DNA from: Brevundimonas pishanensis
GTDB lineage: Bacteria > Pseudomonadota > Alphaproteobacteria > Caulobacterales > Caulobacteraceae
Assembly (NCBI RefSeq): GCF_022750635.1
Contig: NZ_JAJKBG010000007.1
Span: 54,484-118,483, forward strand
Length of the DNA: 64,000 nucleotides
Direction of reading: 5' to 3'
Shown: piece after piece, positions 57,656 to 64,000 of the stretch
Layout: each line of letters starts with the position of its first letter
Numbering within the stretch: the stretch's first letter is position 1
Made by a program: the position numbers and the translations under genes
The notes under the pieces: generated by a model
The model's input: the letters and a program-made list of their open reading frames with translations, nothing else
Database searches by the model: none
Told to the model about the DNA's origin: nothing

Positions 57656-58532
57656 GTTATCGGGCATAGCGGTTATCGGATTTGGCGAAGCGGGGCGCAC
57701 TTTTGCCTCTGCCGGTGGCTGGGAACAGCGCGCCGCTGTCTATGACCGCCTGACCGACATGCCCGAAACGGCTGCTGCGAAACAGGCCGAATATGTGGCT
57801 TGCCATGTGTCCGGCTGCGCCGCTCTGTCACAAGCCGTCGAGGGCGCTGAAACCGTTATCTCGCTGGTCACGGCCGATCAGGCGCTCGGCGTCGCGCAGG
57901 CGACGGCAGACGTGATCGCGCGGGGTAGCCTCTATCTCGATTTCAACAGTGTCGCACCCTCGACCAAGCAGACGGGGGCCGCCGCAATCGACGCGGCGGG
58001 TGGACACTATGTGGACGTGGCGGTGATGTCGCCGGTCCAGCCCGCCGCCCTGCGTGTCCCACTTCTGCTGAGCGGGACAAAGGCTGCGCAGGCGGCAGAG
58101 CGTCTGTCGGATCTTGGCTTTTCCAATGTGCGGATTGTCGAGGGGCCAATCGGCCGCGCCTCGTCGATCAAGATGATCCGCTCTGTCATGGTGAAGGGTC
58201 TCGAGGCCCTGACGGCAGAGTGCGTGCTGGCGGCATCCAAGGCCGGTGTCCTCGATGAAGTTCTTAGCTCGCTGGACGCCAGCTGGAGCGAAGCCAGCTG
58301 GGCAGAGCGCGCCCACTACAACCTTGACCGGATGATGATCCACGGCAGCCGACGAGCCGCCGAGATGGCGGAGGTCGTCCGGACACTTGAGGATTTGGGA
58401 ACCGGAGCGGCGATGAGCTCCGGCACCGTCAAACGACAGGCCGAGGTCGGGGCGCTGGGGCTGAAACAGCCCCCTGAGAGCCTCGAAGAGAAGATCGCCT
58501 CGGTGTTGCTCAGAGGGGAGCGAAACAAGTGA
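57648..58532 (+). CDS. NAD(P)-dependent dehydrogenase with DUF1932 domain
   Basis: 294 residues, related to 6-phosphogluconate/3-hydroxyisobutyrate dehydrogenases: N-terminal Rossmann motif IAVIGFGEAGRTFASAGGW (about 7-25), YLDFNSVAPSTKQ, then a C-terminal DUF1932 helical domain (from about 180, SSIKMIRSVMVKGLEALTAE). The catalytic Lys candidate is in this segment. It is not the classical LigC dehydrogenase (a Gfo/Idh-type enzyme). Overlaps ligJ by 4 bases, so it is co-translated with it and probably acts on an intermediate of the same pathway; the substrate cannot be read from sequence. Confidence 0.85.
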   Translation: MAKLSGIAVIGFGEAGRTFASAGGWEQRAAVYDRLTDMPETAAAKQAEYVACHVSGCAALSQAVEGAETVISLVTADQALGVAQATADVIARGSLYLDFNSVAPSTKQTGAAAIDAAGGHYVDVAVMSPVQPAALRVPLLLSGTKAAQAAERLSDLGFSNVRIVEGPIGRASSIKMIRSVMVKGLEALTAECVLAASKAGVLDEVLSSLDASWSEASWAERAHYNLDRMMIHGSRRAAEMAEVVRTLEDLGTGAAMSSGTVKRQAEVGALGLKQPPESLEEKIASVLLRGERNK

Positions 58533-59111
58533 GTTTGATTATCGACTGCCACGGTCACTATACGACCGCGCCCGAGGCCCACACGGCTTGGCGTGAGGCA
58601 CAGATTGCGGCGTTCAAGGCGGGGGAGCCTGCGCCTGAATATCCCGATATCTCGGATGACGATATCCGCGAGACAATCGAGAAGAACCAGCTTCGACTGC
58701 TGCGCGAGCGCGGTGCCGATCTGACGATCTTCTCGCCGCGGGCTTCGACCATGGCGCACCATGTCGGCGACGAGGCGGTCAGCATGGAGTGGTCGCGTCG
58801 TTGCAACGACCTGATCGCACGGGTTGTCGGCCTGTATCCGGAAACCTTTGTCGGTGTCTGCATGCTGCCCCAGTCGCCGATGGCTGATCTGGCGGGTTCG
58901 ATTGCCGAGCTGGAGCGTTGCGTGACCGAGCTGGGCTTTGTGGGTTGCAACCTCAATCCGGATCCCGGTGGTGGTCACTTCAAACACCCGCCGCTGACCG
59001 ATCCCTATTGGTACCCGCTGTACGAAAAGATGGTCGAGCTGGACGTGCCAGCCATGATCCACGTCTCGGGCAGCTGTAACCATGCCATGCACGCGACGGG
59101 GGCCTATTATA
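58529..59111 (+). pseudogene. ligJ: 4-oxalomesaconate hydratase, 5' fragment truncated by an IS
   Basis: Would hydrate the isomerised oxalomesaconate to 4-carboxy-4-hydroxy-2-oxoadipate. GTG 58529 overlaps the preceding stop and follows AGAGGGGAG. Residues 1-194 are intact and typical (metal ligands in IIDCHGHYTT, IFSPRASTMAHHVGD, NLNPDPGGGHFKHPPLTDPYWYPLYEKM, and MIHVSGSCNHAMH), whereas the family length is about 340. At base 59112 an IS6-family terminus begins; the frame then reads 12 IS-encoded codons to a stop at 59149. The C-terminal part of the barrel, including later active-site residues, is missing from the window, so the product is almost certainly inactive. Confidence 0.9.
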
Positions 59112-59128
59112 GGTGCTGTCAATCTAAC
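59112..59128 (+). repeat. Left terminal inverted repeat of the IS6 element
   Basis: Begins GGTGCTGTCA, the same ten bases as the right end on the opposite strand (59926-59910). Confidence 0.85.
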
Positions 59129-59181
59129 GCTAAAGGTGCTCCACTTTGATGGCTACAAGCCATTGGTGGAGCAGGCGTTTT

Positions 59182-59874
59182 ATGAAGCCACTATCGTTTA
59201 AGCGTCATCGGTTTCCGGCGGCGGTGATCCGTCATGCCGTGTGGTTGTACTTTCGCTTTAATCTTAGCTTCCGCGACGTCGAGGAAATGATGGCGCAACG
59301 CGGAATTGACGTCAGCTACGAAACGATCCGGTGCTGGACGATCAAGTTTGGGCCTCTGATTGCACGGCGGCTAAAGAAGCGGAGAGTGCCACCGACAGGC
59401 CGTTGGCATCTCGATGAGATGGTTTGCAAGATCGGCGGCCGACGCATGTATCTGTGGCGTGCGGTCGACGACGAAGGCGAGGTTTTAGATGTCATCGTCC
59501 AGCGTCGACGGGATATAGGGGCGGCTTTGAAGCTGCTCAAACGACTTCTTCGCAACCAGCCTGTCGAGCCTGAAAGCATAACAACGGACCGACTGGCATC
59601 GTACGGTGCGGCGCTCGATCAGCTGGAACTACGGCACCTTCATCGTCCCGGTCGGCTTCGAGATAACAACCGTGTCGAGAACTCGCACCTGCCGATCCGG
59701 CGACGGGAGAGGCAGCAGCAGAGGTTCAAATCCCAAGCCTCAGCACAAAGATTTCTCACTACCCACGCAGCGATCTACAACACCTTCAACATCCAGCGCC
59801 ATCTGATCAGCAGATCCACACTTCGTCGTTTTCGCGTCGATGCGGATACCGCATGGGCGGCCGCTACCGCCTGA
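59182..59874 (+). CDS. IS6-family transposase
   Basis: DDE transposase, 230 residues from ATG 59182 (MKPLSFKRHRFPAAVIRHAV); the frame is open from 59146 but the shorter start matches the family length. N-terminal HTH region FNLSFRDVEEMMAQRGIDVSYETI; catalytic residues visible as Asp in WHLDEMVCKI, Asp in TTDRLASYGAA and Glu in RRRERQQQRFKS. Appears intact, so the element may still be active. Confidence 0.95.
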   Translation: MKPLSFKRHRFPAAVIRHAVWLYFRFNLSFRDVEEMMAQRGIDVSYETIRCWTIKFGPLIARRLKKRRVPPTGRWHLDEMVCKIGGRRMYLWRAVDDEGEVLDVIVQRRRDIGAALKLLKRLLRNQPVEPESITTDRLASYGAALDQLELRHLHRPGRLRDNNRVENSHLPIRRRERQQQRFKSQASAQRFLTTHAAIYNTFNIQRHLISRSTLRRFRVDADTAWAAATA

Positions 59875-59909
59875 GAATGAGCAGGGTCGGGGGCTTTCGG
59901 CTGCGCTCA

Positions 59910-59926
59910 GTTACCCTGACAGCACC
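59910..59926 (-). repeat. Right terminal inverted repeat of the IS6 element
   Basis: Ends the element; the following bases already belong to an IS3-family sequence. Confidence 0.85.
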
Positions 59927-60059
59927 CCGCGAGGTGCTGGAGGCCTGGCGGCATGACTACAACGAGCGGCGACCGCACTCGAAGCTCGGCTGGCTGACGC
60001 CGCAGGGCCTACGCACAAGCCCTTACTGGAAACGCCGGGCGGCCTGCTGCGCTAGTTGA
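59927..60059 (+). pseudogene. IS3-family transposase OrfB, C-terminal fragment
   Basis: About 44 codons ending at a TGA at 60057-60059: EVLEAWRHDYNERRPHSKLG and WLTPQGL are the classic C-terminal block of the IS3 integrase core. Everything upstream of the IS6 right end, including the catalytic domain, is missing. Confidence 0.85.
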
Positions 60060-60156
60060 GGGCTGCGCAGGCCGCCCTATTGCCAACCCAACCAATCTCT
60101 ACTCAAATCAACCTCGGACTCTCGTTATGGCTGGATGAGAAACGGGGGTCACGTCA
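59927..60156 (+). mobile_element. 3' remnant of an IS3-family element
   Basis: The stretch after the IS6 end encodes the C-terminus of an IS3-type transposase and then runs to a terminal sequence GATGAGAAACGGGGGTCA at about 60134-60151 followed by CGTCA, which resembles IS3-family right ends (TGACGTGACCCCCG on the minus strand). The left part of this element is gone; it was lost at the IS6 junction. Confidence 0.75.
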
Positions 60157-60188
60157 TGCGACAACCAAACTCCTCACTTGGTGTATCT
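60157..60188. other. Junction between IS remnant and the ATP-grasp module
   Basis: Short AT-rich gap; no terminator seen. Marks the change from IS DNA to the lower-G+C module. Confidence 0.4.
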
Positions 60189-61235
60189 TTAGAGCGTAGC
60201 TAGTTCTCGGTTACCGATGTGCCGGCCATAGGCTGTGCTGATTGCCTTCTTGTTTTCCAAGGCTTCAATAATACTGTCAGCAAAATTTGTGTCGTAAAGC
60301 TGGGATAGGTTGTTAATGCCCCCCGGTGTGAAGACATTTATTTCGAGCAACTTGTCTCCAACAATGTCGAGCCCGACGAGGAACATGCCATCCTGAATAA
60401 GTTTGGGTCGGACCGTTTCAGCGATATCCAGCATGGTCCCGCTGACATCTACCGGTGCGGGACCGCCGCCAACATGAATGTTGGATCGAATATCCCCTTT
60501 AGCTGGCACGCGGCGGAACGCAGCGTATTTCCTGTCGCGGATGAGCGGGCGGCCGTTCATCAGGAAGAACCTGACATCGCCTTCTCCAGCTTCGGGAATG
60601 AAGGCCTGAGCAATCAGGTAGCCTTCTTCGCTCACAGCCTCGAATATCTGGTTCAGATTCTGGTCTTTAGGCGAGGAAATCTTGAAGACGTTCTTTCCGC
60701 CTGATCCTTGCAGGGGTTTGACGATGACGCCCTTTTTCTGGCCCTGAATGAAAGCTTTAATTTCATCGATGTTCTTCGAAATAAGCGTTGGAGGCCGGAC
60801 CGAAGCCGGAAAATCCTGAAAATAGAGTTTGTTCTGTGCGTGAGCGAGCCCGTCGGGATCGTTGACTACAAGGACGCCGCGCTGGGCCGCCATTCGCCCA
60901 AATATAATCCCAACATTTGCCGCCCAAGGTCGATCAATCGCATCGAGCGAGGGATCGTTACGCAGGAAGAGAACATCGATTTCACTCATATCAAATAGGC
61001 GTTTTGTAGCGTCACTGCTTATAAGCGCCCGGTGAAAAGTTTCGGGTTTCTTATAGCTGCCAGATGGTAGCTCCAGGCCGTTGAGCGCAAGGCTGTCATC
61101 GGGAGAAAGGACGAAATCCGAAGGGGTAACGTAACAGATTTCATGCCCACGATTCATTGCTGCCAACGCCAGAATAGTCGTGGTGAAACGGGGCGTTTCG
61201 CCCTCGATAGAGTTGACGAAGAATGCGATGCGCAT
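60189..61235 (-). CDS. ATP-grasp ligase, glutathione-synthetase (GshB)-like
   Basis: 348 residues. N-terminal GshB-like domain starting MRIAFFVNSIEGETPRFTTT, with LFLRNDPSLDAIDRPWAANVGIIFGRMA resembling the GshB 'RxDPP' region; ATP-grasp domain with KGVIVKPLQGSGGKNVFKI (phosphate loop), YLIAQAFIPEAGEGDVRFFLMNG (adenine/Mg binding) and GLDIVGDKLLEINVFTPGG (metal-binding Glu-Asn). It ligates an amine to a carboxylate with ATP; being beside two hydrolase-like genes rather than gshA, it may not make glutathione. Starts 8 bases after the DUF1704 stop, so it is the last gene of a three-gene operon. Lower G+C than the rest of the window. Confidence 0.88.
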   Translation of the reverse strand: MRIAFFVNSIEGETPRFTTTILALAAMNRGHEICYVTPSDFVLSPDDSLALNGLELPSGSYKKPETFHRALISSDATKRLFDMSEIDVLFLRNDPSLDAIDRPWAANVGIIFGRMAAQRGVLVVNDPDGLAHAQNKLYFQDFPASVRPPTLISKNIDEIKAFIQGQKKGVIVKPLQGSGGKNVFKISSPKDQNLNQIFEAVSEEGYLIAQAFIPEAGEGDVRFFLMNGRPLIRDRKYAAFRRVPAKGDIRSNIHVGGGPAPVDVSGTMLDIAETVRPKLIQDGMFLVGLDIVGDKLLEINVFTPGGINNLSQLYDTNFADSIIEALENKKAISTAYGRHIGNRELATL

Positions 61236-61243
61236 GAGGCCTC

Positions 61244-63091
61244 CTAGGCAGCAATAAGGTCTAGAGGTGAAAGCCCGGTCTTCAGACGGGCCAGTCTTTG
61301 ATCCGCTCCCGGCAGGTCAAGAAACTGCGGCATGATTTGCGGACGTTTGAGCAGGCCTCGTAAGCTTAACTCCTGCATTACCGACAGATGCGAAGACGCG
61401 ATCTTGCCCATCCAAAATGAATCGAGCGCACCGCCCCTCGAGAGGTGATCCAGAAGTTCCAGCAGTCCGCGCAGATAGATGGCATCCTTGGCAAGGCCAC
61501 CGCCGCGATGGACACGAAGGGCAATGTTGAAGGCATTTCTGTCGGAGAAGCCGTGTCCCCTATGGAGCATCGAAAAGGTGTCAACGAAGCTTGCGCCGTT
61601 AAGCATTCCGTCGACGGCGCATACTCGGGCCGCGAGAAGGCGAAGGCGTGAGACGGTCATTCCCCCCGCGAGGTATTCCGCCAACACAGCCAATCCTTCT
61701 TGCGCGCCTTCATAGCCTGCCAACCCGCTGCGGAATATTTTCAACCCGTGACCTGAGCCGTTGAAGTAGGTCAGCAAATGGACGCCCACTTCGTGGCTTA
61801 GCAAGGCTTCCACCCGCGCCTTAGACATGGAGGTGTGTCGTGAGATGAGCAGCTCGCCGTTACTCACCATCATGCCAGCAGGGAGGTCGTCCCGCACGCA
61901 AACCGACGCCGCAAAGCCTTTGGCCTGCGCTGAATAACGATCAATCATCGTTTGAGCGCGCCGTTCAAGAAACCGGTAATCGACAGTGTCGGCATCGTCG
62001 TCCGGTTTAGCACCGGCGGTTGCTTGCAATATGTCGTGCGCTACCTGACTAAGGCGAGGTTCAATGGAGCGATAGAGAGCGCTTCCCAAATCCACAAACT
62101 GACGTGCGCCACGCGCCGCTAGCATAGAGAGTTGTAGATCGAGTTCAGTTTGTTTCTCACGGTAAAGCGTCGTGAGAACGGGGTCCTCAAACCTTTCCAG
62201 ATTGATCGAAAAGAGAGCTTTTTTGCTCTCCACGATATTGAAAGCGAGCGGACGATAAAGAAAATGAGGAGCCCGCTCAAAGTTTAGAGCTTTGAAGTCG
62301 GCCCAAGCATCTTCTGAATTAATAGGCGTAACGGACAACAGAAAGTCGAACCGGCTCGCGATTTCGTCGATGGCCCGGTCAGCACGCTGGACCGCATCGA
62401 CGAAGACGCGGCGCCCCAGAGCTCTATGGCTGGCAGGCTCTAGACACGTTTCTTTGCGCGTAAATTCTGCTGCGGATTGGAGAACGGCGTCGACAATATT
62501 CGACACCAGCCTATCGCGTAACTCAGGATAGACCTCATTCGACTGTGGGACCTTATAGATCGGTGCGAACCGAAGAGTGATGACCGGAAAGGCCGGAAGC
62601 TTGCGGGCAAGGCTAGCCTGGGTGTCATCCGCTAGTTTCAAGCGATTAATAAGGGGCGTGCGATAGCGTGCGTCGGCAGTCTGAATGCCGCTGATAAGAG
62701 CAGACAAAGCTTGCTGAGTGGCCTTGTCCGCAGGTGCCGACGCTGTAACGGTAAAGGGAGACAGGTAGGGGGCATCTTTGGCGAGGCCGTCTTTAGCCAG
62801 TTCCCCAATATCGATGACCATAAAAGCACCGAAGCGCTCGGTCATCGCGGCCCCAACCAGCCGTATTACCTTCACGGCGTCTGAGAGGTTGGCAACACGA
62901 AGATAGGATGCATTTGCCATCACCACGTCGCGTGCCACTGGCGCTCGGTGACCAACTTGCACTGCAATGAACGGCATAGGCCGATCCATAAACAGTCGGC
63001 CTCTACCATTAAGATCGAGCCGTATGGGGTCGTCTTTTTCTAGGCAGGCCTTTATCGCAGCCGTATCGACATTCGATGTTGAGGCGCTCAT
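61244..63091 (-). CDS. DUF1704 'QEGLA' metallopeptidase-like protein
   Basis: 615 residues. Belongs to the family annotated as 'flavohemoglobin expression-modulating QEGLA motif protein' (DUF1704). The domain lies in about 340-600: HExxxH as His433-Glu434-...-His438 in LLSHEVGVHLLTYF, and Glu465 in GAQEGLAVLAEYL as the probable third zinc ligand; ALRVHRGGGLAKDAIYLRGL further on is conserved. The same HExxxH-plus-Glu arrangement is found in eukaryotic DUF1704 proteins, which are tyrosine carboxypeptidases of tubulin (MATCAP). The N-terminal 300 residues are not recognised. Overlaps the next upstream gene by 4 bases (ATGA). No signal peptide, so cytoplasmic. Confidence 0.88.
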   Translation of the reverse strand: MSASTSNVDTAAIKACLEKDDPIRLDLNGRGRLFMDRPMPFIAVQVGHRAPVARDVVMANASYLRVANLSDAVKVIRLVGAAMTERFGAFMVIDIGELAKDGLAKDAPYLSPFTVTASAPADKATQQALSALISGIQTADARYRTPLINRLKLADDTQASLARKLPAFPVITLRFAPIYKVPQSNEVYPELRDRLVSNIVDAVLQSAAEFTRKETCLEPASHRALGRRVFVDAVQRADRAIDEIASRFDFLLSVTPINSEDAWADFKALNFERAPHFLYRPLAFNIVESKKALFSINLERFEDPVLTTLYREKQTELDLQLSMLAARGARQFVDLGSALYRSIEPRLSQVAHDILQATAGAKPDDDADTVDYRFLERRAQTMIDRYSAQAKGFAASVCVRDDLPAGMMVSNGELLISRHTSMSKARVEALLSHEVGVHLLTYFNGSGHGLKIFRSGLAGYEGAQEGLAVLAEYLAGGMTVSRLRLLAARVCAVDGMLNGASFVDTFSMLHRGHGFSDRNAFNIALRVHRGGGLAKDAIYLRGLLELLDHLSRGGALDSFWMGKIASSHLSVMQELSLRGLLKRPQIMPQFLDLPGADQRLARLKTGLSPLDLIAA

Positions 63092-63963
63092 GGCGATCGC
63101 TCGAGCGCAGCTTTAAGGAACGGAAGACTGCCTGTTATGGCAGCGCGCAGATCTTCAATGGCAGCGTGGTCAGGTTTGCCGCTCCACTCGTCCATAAAAA
63201 TCTTTTTGAGCTCAACGGCTATAGCGCAGCCGGAGGAAGGGAAGTGTTCGTGGATGAACCGGGTTTGTTCGCCCTTGCCTTGAAAGGCTACATTCTCGCG
63301 CACATCGATAGGACGCCCCCGGACACGCGCAGTTCGTAAGCTTGCCATGAAGGGTTCGATGACGTGTGCCCAGCGTTCCCTATTCATCGAATACGTTCCG
63401 ATATTTATGTCCGGAGCGTCGCGCTGTTCTGTGGGGGGAGAGTCAACACCATCGCGCCGATGGTTGTAACTATGGACATCCAGAACGATAAATTTGCCGA
63501 ACTGTGCCTCTGCCTGGGCAAGAACGTAGTGTAGCAACCTATAGTAACTGGCATGCTGGTGCAGAAGGCCTGCTAGTGCATTCTGATCGGGCTTTTCATT
63601 CCAAACTTTGAGCCCCCACGCCTGTTCCGGATCTAGATAGACCGCGCTTTCTGGGGAGCGATTAAGATCGACTTCAAAGCGCGACCGGTGAACCACAATC
63701 TGGGTAGGCAGGTCCGCGATAAAATGCGCGGTAAACGGGTCTTCCTCACGCAAGCGACCTGCCTCATCGAGAGCCATCAGCTTAACAAGATGAGGTCCGA
63801 TGGCATGTCCGTCATGGATAGCCGTTCCTATCAGAGGAGAGGCTCCAATTTTTAAAGTCCACAACGGATACGTACCGAGATTCTCATGAATATCTTCGTT
63901 GCGAGCCATGGCGACTAAATGTTTACATTCGTATTCAAGTTCCGCCCTAGGCTCAGGACTCAT
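63088..63963 (-). CDS. N-formylglutamate amidohydrolase-like protein
   Basis: 291 residues from ATG 63963 (a TTG at 63969 is in frame). FGase family, related to zinc amidohydrolases: IHDGHAIGPHLVKLM near residue 50, VVHRSRFEVDLNR, KFIVLDVHSYNHRRDG and AVELKKIFMDEW. Family members in histidine degradation (HutG) release glutamate from formylglutamate, but no hut genes are nearby; with the ATP-grasp and DUF1704 partners it more likely removes an acyl or aminoacyl group from another substrate. First visible gene of the operon; the promoter lies at or beyond the right edge of the window. Confidence 0.85.
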   Translation of the reverse strand: MSPEPRAELEYECKHLVAMARNEDIHENLGTYPLWTLKIGASPLIGTAIHDGHAIGPHLVKLMALDEAGRLREEDPFTAHFIADLPTQIVVHRSRFEVDLNRSPESAVYLDPEQAWGLKVWNEKPDQNALAGLLHQHASYYRLLHYVLAQAEAQFGKFIVLDVHSYNHRRDGVDSPPTEQRDAPDINIGTYSMNRERWAHVIEPFMASLRTARVRGRPIDVRENVAFQGKGEQTRFIHEHFPSSGCAIAVELKKIFMDEWSGKPDHAAIEDLRAAITGSLPFLKAALERSP

Positions 63964-64000
63964 AGCCAAAAGAGCACTGTAGCGGCGAGGGCTATGGCGG

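Larger units (their letters stand above)
59112..59926 (+). mobile_element. IS6-family insertion sequence
   Basis: 815 bp bounded by terminal inverted repeats: left end GGTGCTGTCAATCTAAC (59112-59128), right end, read on the minus strand, GGTGCTGTCAGGGTAAC (59926-59910), matching at 13 of 17 positions. Contains one full-length transposase. The 8 bases flanking the left end (CTATTATA) and right end (CCGCGAGG) differ, so there is no target duplication; this fits an adjacent deletion or recombination between two copies. Left flank is ligJ, right flank is an IS3-family remnant. Confidence 0.9.

Noticed and set aside
59104..59934. 8-bp target duplication of the IS6 element
   Set aside because: Flanks are CTATTATA and CCGCGAGG, clearly different.

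Overview
The window looks like a chromosomal segment of an alphaproteobacterium of the Caulobacteraceae type. The evidence is the block rpmF, eno, ftsB, pdhA, pdhB (E1-beta with its own lipoyl domain), a DUF5076-type gene, pdhC and lpdA; the tpiA / ppiD-trpE ... trpG-trpD-trpC arrangement; several large TonB-dependent receptors; and a moderately high G+C. An Asticcacaulis-like genus is plausible but this is inference from gene order and composition only.

Layout. 0.2-8.5 kb: housekeeping genes, with enolase feeding the pyruvate dehydrogenase operon. 8.5-11.6 kb: small accessory genes, including an AT-rich SinR/Cas2-fold-like gene, then a cysteine synthase and a GcvA-type regulator. 11.6-17.8 kb (minus strand): trpC, trpD, trpG, trpE and ppiD. 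18.0-21.1 kb: tpiA, secG, pyrG. 21.6-32.4 kb: a catabolic block (TonB receptor, MFS transporter, secreted carboxylesterase, acyl-CoA ligase, TetR, SDR dehydrogenase, thiolase, AraC) that looks built to take up an ester, hydrolyse it, activate the acid to a CoA thioester and shorten it. 33.0-39.0 kb: a stress locus of the RpoE-ChrR (singlet-oxygen, ECF11) type. Three sites TGATCC-N16-CGTA can be read, two of them back to back between the sigma gene and a flavin oxidase / DUF1365 / cyclopropane-fatty-acid-synthase operon, the third before a DUF2177 membrane protein. 39.0-43.8 kb: DctB-DctD two-component system and the DctA dicarboxylate carrier. 43.8-53.5 kb: two TonB receptors with a secreted alpha/beta hydrolase and a large secreted M14 carboxypeptidase, probably peptide or oligomer scavenging.

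53.7-60.2 kb: lower pathway of protocatechuate/gallate 4,5-cleavage (ligI, ligU/galD, ligK on the minus strand; a LysR regulator with two tandem HTH domains, a DUF1932 dehydrogenase and ligJ on the plus strand). ligJ is cut after 194 codons by an IS6-family element (815 bp, terminal inverted repeats, no target duplication), which abuts the 3' remnant of an IS3-family element. 60.2-64.0 kb, beyond the IS scar and visibly lower in G+C: a tightly packed three-gene module of an ATP-grasp ligase, a DUF1704 'QEGLA' metallopeptidase with HExxxH, and an N-formylglutamate-amidohydrolase-like enzyme. This is my best candidate for an undescribed system.

No rRNA, tRNA or CRISPR array was recognised.
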